From positions 22,988,501 through 23,052,500 of the forward strand of contig JAWQUS010000010.1 of the NCBI GenBank assembly GCA_036365455.1: DNA of 64,000 bases, written 5' to 3'. The notes below the pieces were generated by a model. That model worked only from the letters and a program-made list of their open reading frames with translations. It did not search any database and was not told the origin of the DNA. The position numbers were made by a program, and so were the translations under genes. This DNA is from Macrosoma leucophasiata (taxonomy: Eukaryota; Arthropoda; Insecta; Lepidoptera; Hedylidae). Positions 30,154-39,258 of this stretch are shown in pieces. Positions within the stretch are counted from its first letter, which is position 1, and every line of letters starts with the position of its first letter.

Positions 30154-30835
30154 ACAGCAGTAATGCATGTATTTATCTCATCCTGCCCGTTCTAGCAAAA
30201 GAATTTGAGGAAATAGAAGCTTAAGCTTATAACACCCAGTCAATATTTGAAGCTCAACCTCAAACACATACCTAGAACATACACAGACGGTAGGCAATAT
30301 GCAAATTGTTAACTCTCGCATACATTAAGTCGCCTCACCGCAAGGCTCAATTATAATAATGGACTAAATTGTCACAGTGTCAGGACGGTGCGTTATAATT
30401 TTCAGTTATTATCTTAGAGCCTAAAGCTAGGTCTGTAGACATATTTGTTTAAGTAATTTGAATATGCTTTTGTAAATGTCCTTTTCGCAGACTTTCGTGT
30501 AAACATTTTATATCATTCTACTCTAATTGTCATTACACATGCGATATTTAAAAACGCCCCTTTTTACACTGCAACCATCACCCACCCGCTCAAGATGATG
30601 ATGCCAGCGAAGACAATGAGCATTTATTTCGATTAAAATGTACCAATAGCTCCACAATTCATTAATTTCTTCTACATCTTAGATTTCTAACTCTAATTTT
30701 ATCATCCGTTACACTACTACTATTTATTTCAATCCATTCTTTAGATTTCATCAATTAAAATATTTATCTCCCGTGTTTGATAAATATAATCCATTTCCCA
30801 TCGATTTTCATATATAAATTAGATGTTAGATGTTA
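30154..30835. other. no feature recognised
   Basis: AT-rich, unique-looking; no credible exon, RNA gene or repeat. Confidence 0.45.
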
Positions 30836-31334
30836 TTAGATGTTGCGAGCTCGGCTCTAGATCGTACACATCCTCAAAAAATGGATAAATTAAAGAAGAA
30901 TCCGAAAAAATGCAATTTATTTATTCAAGTATATATTTTAGAGTTACTCCCACATTTAATTCAAACGATTTTATCATTTTCAACGATATTCAACATGGCG
31001 GCGACACAGCCGACGCTTCTTTAAATTGGATATCGATTAGTTTAAGTTCTTAGTATTAACACATTAAATCGATTTCGATAGTATTCAGAAAATATTACTT
31101 TTTTCTCCAAGTTCTATATAATTTAAAAAATTAAAATGTCAAAATGACATCGCCCGCCATATTCGCCATGTTGGTTTGAGTTGCAATTCTAACTCCAAAT
31201 AATATTTTGTAACTGCAAACAAAGCTTAATAAGTGAAAATATGCAATAAAATACGTTTTTGTATTGATTTTGCCTGTTAATAATATTGTGTACAATACAT
31301 GGCCGGAGGTCCATACATTTTTGCAACATCTCCT
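30836..31334 (-). mobile_element. 500-bp TIR element, copy 1
   Basis: The ends AGATGTTGCGAGCTCGG and GCAACATCTCCTTT form a short inverted repeat. The interior contains CATGGCGGCGACACAGCCGA and CGCCCGCCATATTCGCCATG. It matches 54288-54837 in inverted orientation over nearly its whole length. No transposase frame, so a non-autonomous DNA element. Confidence 0.7.
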
Positions 31335-31647
31335 TTATTCAAGCACAGCAATATTGCCAAGCTCGGTGTAATGTTTTAAACTGTTTATAGGTTTGTTTTT
31401 TTTTCTTCGCTTACTTTAACACGAAGCATCTATTGAAGAAACTAGAGTTGTTGCACTATTTCAGCAGTTATTGATTTTAAAATATCTGTAGGTCAGCTTC
31501 AATCCTATCTTTCTAGCAGTAAACTACTAGTTCAACTCAGGTATAATTCGAACTTCATCCATCCATAGACACTCGAATGTGGTACTTAAAAGAGACCAAG
31601 CCGGAAAGCCAAAAGCCAAACTGTGATTTCGTTATCGATTTTTTTTT

Positions 31648-31856
31648 ATGTCGAAAAGTGGCAAACAATTATACATTGAAGGTAACTGAATACTAAAGCC
31701 TATAAACATTTACAAAAAACAGATGTTTGAATGTAGATTGCCAATAATTTGCCAACCATTGCGATTTTATTATGCATCTGTGCAGGAAGACCGGACGTTC
31801 CAGGATCATACATAGCTACCACGATAGCACTGAACGCTACTGTTCAGCCGCAAGAA
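31648..31856 (-). repeat. degenerate Bm1-like SINE
   Basis: AGTGGCAAACAATTATACATTG start and CACGATAGCACTGAACGCTAC further on; the middle is poorly conserved. Confidence 0.5.
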
Positions 31857-31914
31857 GATAATGTTTTTTTTTCTTGATATTTGGCTGCATCACCAGCTTC
31901 ATGATTTTTAATTT

Positions 31915-31978
31915 TTATATTATTAACACTTCATTTATCATCAGTTGCTACTACTCATACTTTTTGATTGGACATTTT
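31915..31978 (-). repeat. inverted fragment of the 264-bp satellite unit
   Basis: TAACACTTCATTTATCATCAG followed by ACTCATACTTTTTGATTGG is the reverse complement of the last 55 bases of the array unit at 33737-35522. Confidence 0.75.
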
Positions 31979-32014
31979 ATTTCATAAATTCAAAATATTA
32001 TTAACCTTCCATGC

Positions 32015-32240
32015 TTTTTTTATGTTATGGAAGTGGCAAACAAGCTTGCAGTTCACATTGATGATAAGTGATGACTGCAGCCTATAGGCACCCACACAAA
32101 GACCAAGGTCAAAATGCAGATGCGTTACCACTCCTGAGGCTTAAGGTGTTATGCTACTGGGCCGGAAATTACAGGGCCGTACATTACCACCTGACTGGAA
32201 CACAATAGAGCTGAACACTACCATTTACCGGCAAGTTTAT

Positions 32241-32286
<46 letters not shown>

Positions 32287-32472
32287 TTTTGATGCGACTG
32301 TACAAGCACTTAGTCTTATTTATGCGAAGACATGTAAATGGTTTTAAGTTTGTTTTTTTTTACTATCTTTTCTTGTTGTTAACACTGTTTGTCTTCCAAA
32401 TAAAATAAAATAAAAATAAAAATGCGGTGGTGCAACGCCCGCGAGCTCCGTCACTGGAGCTCTACCACCAGT
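32015..32472 (-). repeat. Bm1-like SINE, subtype A, split by an insertion
   Basis: The tail half is at 32015-32246 and the head half at 32423-32472 (GCGGTGGTGCAACGCCCGCG). They are separated by about 176 bases of foreign sequence. Confidence 0.8.
32247..32422 (-). mobile_element. poly(A)-tailed retroposed insertion inside a SINE
   Basis: On the minus strand it reads as about 130 bases ending in a pure A run of roughly 40. The other end is an A/T-rich TTTTATTTTATTTTATTT stretch. The source transcript is not recognised and no clear target duplication was found. Confidence 0.55.
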
Positions 32473-32477
32473 GAGAA

Positions 32478-32545
32478 CAGTAATTTTTATATTAGTAACA
32501 CTTCATTTATCATCAGTTGCTACTACTCATACTTTTTGATTGGGT
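32478..32545 (-). repeat. second inverted fragment of the 264-bp unit
   Basis: Repeats the 31915-31978 sequence (TATTAGTAACACTTCATTTA and ACTCATACTTTTTGATTGG), 1.2 kb before the array and in the opposite direction to it. Confidence 0.75.
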
Positions 32546-32832
32546 GTTACATTTTATTTCATCAATCCAAAACATTTATTATTAACCTTCCATGCAAAGC
32601 ATTATTACCAAACTCTATATAATGCATACAAAAAGAAAGTTTACTTAATGCGTTCAAGTGTTTTTATTTGGAGGGTATGATCGCAATTTCCTTCGTAAAA
32701 CAAGGGGTCGGGGGAAATGAAGTAAATTTTTAAAGAGCATTCGCCCTATTTATTTTGTACGTTTAAATGTCTATTTTTATTGATTTGTGATTTAAGGGTT
32801 CCGCGTAGAAAGATAAGTAAAAAGCGTCTTTT

Positions 32833-33395
32833 TAGGGTTCTGTAGTAAACAAGGAACCCTTCTAGTTTCGGCATGTCCATCTGTGTGTCTGTCTGTCTGT
32901 CTGTTCGTCCTCGGTTTAGCGCAAAAACTATTAGTACTACAGGCTTGAAATTTGGCACGAGTATACAACTTAATAAGGCCGACAAAGTGGTAGAATAAAA
33001 ACATGATTTTTTTTTTTAATTTAACGTACCTCCCCTACATATAACGCGCGGATATTTTTCGTTTTCTATACAGTGTAAGATATCGTTGGATACGTCATTA
33101 AAAAATATTAGGGGTGTGGAAACATCATTTTTCGATTCAGTTAACTGTTCGTGACTTATTAAGCTTTAAAGGGCCAATTTTCGTTAGAGTCAAGTGTGTG
33201 CGCCCCCCCCCCCTACCGACTAAACGGTTGTTGTTAGAAATTCAATTTAAAAGGAAAACTATCACACTTATGTTGGCTCTGCAAGTTTGTTCGAAAATAT
33301 ATTTTTTTTTCATTACCTTTCTTACTCTGTAAATGCACTAAATACGGAACCCTACACTGTGCGTGGCCCGACACGCACTTGACTCGTTTTTATAT
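32833..33395 (+). repeat. dispersed repeat AGGGTTC...CCCGACACGC
   Basis: Starts AGGGTTCTGTAGTAAACAAGG, has a GTCTGTCTGTCTGTCTG tract, TATCGTTGGATACGTCATT and a C12-13 run, and ends GGAACCCTACACTGTGCGTG then GGCCCGACACGC. I know this layout as a common lepidopteran interspersed repeat; the class is uncertain. Confidence 0.55.
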
Positions 33396-33736
33396 TACAA
33401 ACAGTAGTCTGTTGTTACATCTATAGATGTATAGGTGTGACAAACAAACATTTACTTTCGCATTTTGTATTGATAAGTGCAGCTAAATCAGGGCTAAAAC
33501 AGCGTGGGTGCTACAAATCAAAACAAGCATGCTCAATAAAAACAAAAACAAATACTATGTCATTGCGTGACCGTTATCATAAAAAAAACTAATCTAAACC
33601 TTATTTCATCTAAACAGAAGTTTGAAATTTCTCTACCTAACATGCGTGAAGAGAGACTTAATGTCACTTTGTCATTGGATTATGCAAAGTAACTTTTCTT
33701 TGCGATGTACTCAACTGTTTATCATGTACGTGGGAA

Positions 33737-35522
33737 ATGCTAACAGTGTGAAATGAAGGTTTCTCGTGTTATTTTAGAGTCGCCGGTGATTTTGTAGAGA
33801 ATTAAGATATTAATGCACGCCTGGACAGAAGTAAACTTTATTTTTGCGGCAAAATCTCTCATGAACACTCGCCAAGGAATAGACGGCGGGTAGCGTTAAG
33901 CTCAAACCATACTTGTCGGACGCGTCCATTAGCCGCGGCTTTGGCCATCAAAAAGTACTAGTAGTATCAACTGATGATAAATGAAGTGTTACTAATATAA
34001 ATGCTAACAGTGTGAAATGAAGGTTTCTCGTGTTATTTTAGAGTCGCCGGTGATTTTGTAGAGAATTAAGATATTAATGCACGCCTGGACAGAAGTAAAC
34101 TTTATTTTTGCGGCAAAATCTCTCATGAACACTCGCCAAGGAATAGACGGTGGGTAGCGTTAAGCTCAAACCATACTTGTCGGACGCGTCCATTAACCGC
34201 GGCTTTGGCCATCAAAAAGTACGAGTAGTATCAACTGATGATAAATGAAGTGTTACTAATATAAATGCTAACAGTGTGAAATGAAGGTTTCTCGTGTTAT
34301 TTTAGAGTCGCTGGTGATTTTGTAGAGAGTTAAGATATTAATGCACGCCCATACAGTAGCAACCTTTATTTTTGCGACGAAATCTCTCATGAACACTCGC
34401 CAGGGAATAGACGGCGGGTAGCGTTAAGCTCAAACCATACTTGTCGGACGCGTCCATTAGCCGCGGCTTTGGCCATCAAAAAGTACGAGTAGTATCAACT
34501 GATGATAAATGAAGTGTTACTAATATAAATGCTAACAGTGTGAAATGAAGGTTTCTCGTGTTATTTTAGAGTCGCCGGTGATTTTGTAGAGAATTAAGAT
34601 ATTAATGCACGCCTGGACAGTAGCAAACTTTATTTTTGCGACGAAATCTCTCATGAACACTCGCCAGGGAATAGACGGCGGGTAGCGTTAAGCTCAAACC
34701 ATACTTGTCGGACGCGTCCATTAGCCGCGGCTTTGGCCATCAAAAAGTACTAGTAGTATCAACTGATGATAAATGAAGTGTTACTAATATAAATGCTAAC
34801 AGTGTGAAATGAAGGTTTCTCGTGTTATTTTAGAGTCGCCGGTGATTTTGTAGAGAATTAAGATATTAATGCACGCCTGGACAGTAGCAAACTTTATTTT
34901 TGCGACGAAATCTCTCATGAACACTCGCCAGGGAATAGACGGTGGGTAGCGTTAAGCTCAAACCATACTTGTCGGACGCGTCCATTAGCCGCGGCTTTGG
35001 CCATCAAAAAGTACGAGTAGTATCAACTGATGATAAATGAAGTGTTACTAATATAAATGCTAACAGTGTGAAATGAAGGTTTCTCGTGTTATTTTAGAGT
35101 CGCTGGTGATTTTGTAGAGAGTTAAGATATTAATGCACGCCCATACAGTAGCAACCTTTATTTTTGCGACGAAATCTCTCATGAACACTCGCCAGGGAAT
35201 AGACGGTGGGTAGCGTTAAGCTCAAACCATACTTGTCGGACGCGTCCATTAGCCGCGGCTTTGGCCATCAAAAAGTACTAGTAGTATCAACTGATGATAA
35301 ATGAAGTGTTACTAATATAAATGCTAACAGTGTGAAATGAAGGTTTCTCGTGTTATTTTAGTGGCTGGTTATTTTGTAGAGAATAAAGATATTAGTGCAC
35401 GCTCAGACAGTAGCAAACTTTATTTTTGCGGCAAAATCTCTCACGAACACTCGCCAGGGAATAGACGGCGGGTAGCGTTAAGCTCAAACCATACTCGTCG
35501 GACGCGTCCATTAACCGCGGCT
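33737..35522. repeat. seven-unit 264-bp tandem (satellite-like) array
   Basis: Units begin with ATGCTAACAGTGTGAAATG at 33737, 34001, 34265, 34529, 34793, 35057 and 35321, spaced exactly 264 bases; the last is truncated and the most diverged. Shared variants pair units 1/4, 2/5 and 3/6, a three-unit (792-base) higher-order pattern. No frame is conserved. Confidence 0.95.
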
Positions 35523-35539
35523 GAAGACTACTAATGACT

Positions 35540-36045
35540 AGTAGTAAAGTTCCAGTGTAGGGACTCGAGGGCGTAGGCACCGCTACATTACCTAATTTAT
35601 CTACCATCTACCGCACCGGTAGGGTCGAGCACTGTCGTGTTCCGGTAAGATGGTGGTAGAGCTCCAGTGACAGAGCTCGCGGGCGTAGGCACCACCGCAT
35701 TACCTAATACACTTGCCGCTAAATGGTAGTGATTAGCACTATCGTGTTCCAGTCGGGTGGTAATGTACGGCCCTGTAATTTCTGGCACAGAAGCATAACA
35801 CCTTAGGCCTCAGGAGTGGTAACGCATCTACATTGTGACCTTGGTCTTTGTGTGGGTGTCTATAGGCTGCAGTCATCACTTAACATCAATGTGAACTGTA
35901 TGCTTGTTTAACACTTCCATTACATTAAAAAATGGCAATGTATGACCCCGTAATAATTATCATACAGACATAACCACACAGGGACATAACAACTAAGGTC
36001 TCATTGGTGGCAACACATCAGCATTTTGGCCTCTGGTTTTTGTGT
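35540..36045 (+). repeat. Bm1-like SINE, subtype B, split by a subtype A copy
   Basis: The head half is at 35540-35649 (GGGACTCGAGGGCGTAGGC) and the tail half at 35933-36045 (GACCCCGTAATAATTATCA). The intervening DNA is a whole subtype A SINE. Confidence 0.8.
35650..35932 (+). repeat. Bm1-like SINE, subtype A, nested
   Basis: Full-length A copy from TGGTGGTAGAGCTCC to TTACATTAAAAA inside the subtype B copy. Confidence 0.85.
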
Positions 36046-36439
36046 CAACGATCTAGCTCTCAGGATGTTTCACGATTGTCTATACCAGTGATTCCCAAAG
36101 TGGTCCATATAGACCCTCTGGGGTCTATGAGAGACTCGATGGGGTCTACGTATATGCGTAAATAAAAATGGGATATATGGGAAAGTGATATAAATGTTAG
36201 CAAGGGGGTCCACCAAATCCAAAAAAAAATTGAAAGGGATCTACAAGGAAAATAGTTTGGGAACATCTGTTCTATACTAAACAGACACCTCCTTCAGCTT
36301 TTGTGTTTTGTGATAAAAGTGACTGAATAATACTTCTACGAAATACAAGGCGAAATTCAGTTCCATGAGTTTCTCGGAATCTATTTTTCAATTTCAAATA
36401 CCATGTATATTTAGTTGACGGTAATTCACGAAGACATCG

Positions 36440-36780
36440 CGTATTGGTCGACTTGACTTTACGTGCGTCCGTTTTATTTTGCAGCAATAGCCATTAGTCA
36501 AACGGACGACGCGTTCTGTACACCAGGCGCGAGAAGTTTTGATTGCTCTTCAATTTGCAAAGTTTTAAATTCACGTTCCTTTCTCGTTCATCATCATGAT
36601 TTCAGCCGAAAGATATCCACTCCTACACACGAATTACCTCCAAAGATGTTGTGTACAAAGAACGGTCTCATACCACCCTCATCCAGCGATTGCTCGCGGT
36701 CTTCGCCAGGTCGTCGGTCCATCTTGTAGCGGGATTGCCCATGCTTTGCGTGTGTAGATAAAAAAAAAACAAATTTTAAT
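36440..36780 (+). repeat. repeat shared with 44383-44850
   Basis: GCAGCAATAGCCATTAGTC then AAACGGACGACGCG, and later TCCAGCGATTGCTCGCGGTC, all reappear in the same order in the 44.4-44.85 kb copy. It includes a piece of the TTTCAGCCGAAAGA-type lepidopteran motif. Function unknown. Confidence 0.6.
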
Positions 36781-37042
36781 CCCTCCACATCCCCTTTGTG
36801 TTTACTTCTGTCATTTATAAATTCTTAATACCAGTAACAAAGATAAATATCAGCGTTTGCTGAATTTTGTTTTCTCATACAAAAAATATAAAGGAATATA
36901 GTAATTTAATATTTTGTGTTTGAATTAAATTGAAAATCGTACGTAGTACGAAATTCCATTCCCTGATGATGAGATTCTGTTTTTTATTTTTAAAACTTTT
37001 AGTTGACAGTAATTCATGAAGACATTAATCGATTCAGATTAT

Positions 37043-37280
37043 CTTCTGGTGGAAGAGTTCCAGTGTAAGAGCTCAAGGGTGTAGGTAGTAGGTACTGGTA
37101 GTAGATAGCAACGCATTTATCTGCCGCTAAATGGTAGTTTTCAGTACTGTCGTGTTCCGGTTACATGATAATGTATGGCCCCATAATAGCTATCACAGAG
37201 ACAATAACGAAGGTCTCACGGGTGGCAACGCATCTGCATTTTGACCTCTGATCTTTGTGTGGGTGTCTATAGGCTGCAGT
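37043..37280 (+). repeat. Bm1-like SINE, subtype B
   Basis: Head TCTGGTGGAAGAGTTCCAG to GGCTGCAGT. The tail is replaced by the (TTTA)n end of the next element. Confidence 0.75.
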
Positions 37281-37667
37281 TATTTATTTATTTATTTATT
37301 AACCCCCTTATTCATAAACGTATTTTAGCTAAAGTGTTGCTAATCTCTCCTTGGTATTTTTCTATCCTGCACATTTGACAATGCAACTAACAAAGACAAA
37401 GCATTCTATAGCTAAAACGTATCTAATGTACGTTTATGAATAAGGGGGTAAGTATTTATTGTCACAATACATATACTATATTGTAACAAATGGCGAACTT
37501 AACGCTAAGAGCGTTCTCTACCAGTTAAACCATTACTAGTGTAGAAAGTTGTATGGCAGTATTACGACACAACAGACAAACAGAGCATAATAATAATTCA
37601 TACTTAGTATAACTAGTACATACAAATGTACACAAATTTATTACATAAATATAATAAAGATACAATT

Positions 37668-37700
<33 letters not shown>

Positions 37701-37915
37701 TACATATAATTATGTTGATGATGATTCCAAGGTATTCAAATGATTATCGTAAAAGATAAATCTTGAGGTTCTTCTTAAACGTAAATTTTGAGTCAGACCT
37801 ACGAAGTGTATCCGGCAGCGCATTCCACAAGCGAGCCGCTTGAACACCAAAAGTGGAGTCTCGTCTGGAGTACGATTGCGAGCTATCGCGTACACTTATT
37901 TTATTGAAATTATAA
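37281..37915 (-). pseudogene. 5'-truncated non-LTR 3' end with reverse-transcriptase C-terminus
   Basis: Read on the minus strand, 37720-37910 gives VRDSSQSYSRRDSTFGVQAA, then RLWNALPDTLRRSD and FKKNLKIYLL, a typical non-LTR C-terminus. Then comes a 3' UTR with GAGAACGCTCTTAGCG and a (TAAA)n tail at 37281-37302. An unrelated MITE (37303-37448) sits in the tail, and a (TA)n run lies at 37666-37693. Confidence 0.7.
37303..37448. mobile_element. MITE with CCCCCTTATTCATAAACG termini
   Basis: ACCCCCTTATTCATAAACGTA at the left and its exact inverse at the right enclose about 100 bases, with a second paired block TTTTAGCTAAA/TAGCTAAAA. It is inserted in the tail of the neighbouring non-LTR fragment. 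Confidence 0.8.
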
Positions 37916-38093
37916 TTCTAGTCTTTTTTCTAAAGTGAACTCTGTGCAATAGTATTAGAAATCATTTCTAGTTACCGCCTGCATAGATACTTACACCTGT
38001 CTGCACGTGTAACTGCATAATTCGCGACAGTGGTGCCACGACTCGTAACGTAAACATTCGTCTCCTACACAGTACACGCAAAATTTGAAGATA

Positions 38094-38939
38094 ATGCATC
38101 GCACACCTACATCTAGCCAAACTTTGATGTACTCGTCTCAACCAGATCTTCGTTTAGAATCGCAAGATAATGACGTGATAAGAAATGTAAACATAAGGAA
38201 AAGAAAAAATCCTGACCACGATGAGATCGAAGACCTCAAGGAAAGCCTCATGAAATCTTTCAAGGATTTGCTTAATAATGAAATTGGTGATATGAAAAAA
38301 CAAAATAGTCAAATACTCAAGACAAATGGTGAAATACTGGAGTTGCTGCATGCTAATGCTGAAAATTTTAAGCAGTTGAATGACAAATTTCTTACGCTAG
38401 AAAATAAGTATGCGGCTGCAATTGAGCGTATTGATGACCTTGAAATACAGCTAAATCAACTACAGAAGCACCATGTCCAAAATACTGTTGAGATAAGAAA
38501 TGTCCCTAGACAAGAAAAAGAGAACCTAAGGGCCGTTATGTCCACACTATACTCGAACCTACAACTCCCACAAGTACCTGACACGACTCAATGTTATAGA
38601 AAAGGAAAAAATAACTCCCCTATTATAATTGAATTCAAGAGTCCAAATGACAAGGAAATCCTCCTCAAGGCTTCAAAGGATTTCAATAAGAAAAATAAAG
38701 ACTCCAAATTGAACACCACTCATCTTGGTTGTGACGGTGACAAGCTCCCAGTGTATATTTCAGAAGCCCTGACACCTTTGAATAGGAAAATTCTTGGGAC
38801 TGCACGTATTCTCGTCAAGGAGGGAACGTATAAGTATTGTTGGACATCTCGTGGAAATGTTTTGATACGCAAAGCAGATGGTGAAAATGCTTTAGTATTG
38901 AGATCACAAGCCCAGGTGGATTCACTACGCTCAGCATGA
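38094..38939 (+). CDS. non-LTR ORF1 protein (coiled coil plus FP25K-like domain)
   Basis: 281 residues from the first ATG in frame; an upstream TTG extends it by three codons but is less likely. The N-terminus is polar. A coiled coil covers about 45-130 (LKESLMKSFKDLLNNEIGD through EIQLNQLQKHH). The second half has VQNTVEIRNVPRQEKENL and a C-terminal domain with VYISEALTPLNRKILGTAR and YKYCWTSRGNVLIRKADGE. That last domain resembles the Pfam FP-protein family, found in insect non-LTR elements and in baculovirus FP25K. The expected role is RNA binding in the element's ribonucleoprotein. The flanking ORF2 argues for a transposon, not a virus gene. Confidence 0.85.
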   Translation: MHRTPTSSQTLMYSSQPDLRLESQDNDVIRNVNIRKRKNPDHDEIEDLKESLMKSFKDLLNNEIGDMKKQNSQILKTNGEILELLHANAENFKQLNDKFLTLENKYAAAIERIDDLEIQLNQLQKHHVQNTVEIRNVPRQEKENLRAVMSTLYSNLQLPQVPDTTQCYRKGKNNSPIIIEFKSPNDKEILLKASKDFNKKNKDSKLNTTHLGCDGDKLPVYISEALTPLNRKILGTARILVKEGTYKYCWTSRGNVLIRKADGENALVLRSQAQVDSLRSA

Positions 38940-39258
38940 CTACTTAAATGTACTTGTGTCCTGCCTTTTATTTGCTTGTTGGGCTTTTCTTTGATATTCT
39001 TTGTTTTCTCTGTTTTTACTCGGTCATTGCATATATTTATATATTTTTTTATTTACTTATTGTATAGTATCATTCAACATCTAATAATTATTATTTATAT
39101 TTCCTTCTTGTCCGTTATTCCGTATTCATTGTACCACAACGTGAAATTTATCCATAGTTTGACTTTTACAAGAAATCTGATGAACAGCCCAAAGCTCGTA
39201 TCCTTGACCAAAAATGTCATAAAATTACATATATTCACAAATAATAATAATTTATTAA

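Noticed and set aside
35337..35534. Coding sequence in the 264-bp array
   Set aside because: The frame opens only in the diverged last unit and is closed in the others.
37303..37448. piggyBac-type TTAA insertion
   Set aside because: The left flank could read TTAA but the right flank is GTAAG, so the duplication does not fit.
38094..38939. Captured baculovirus gene
   Set aside because: The FP-like domain is known in insect non-LTR ORF1 proteins, and ORF2 follows in the expected order; no other viral gene is nearby.
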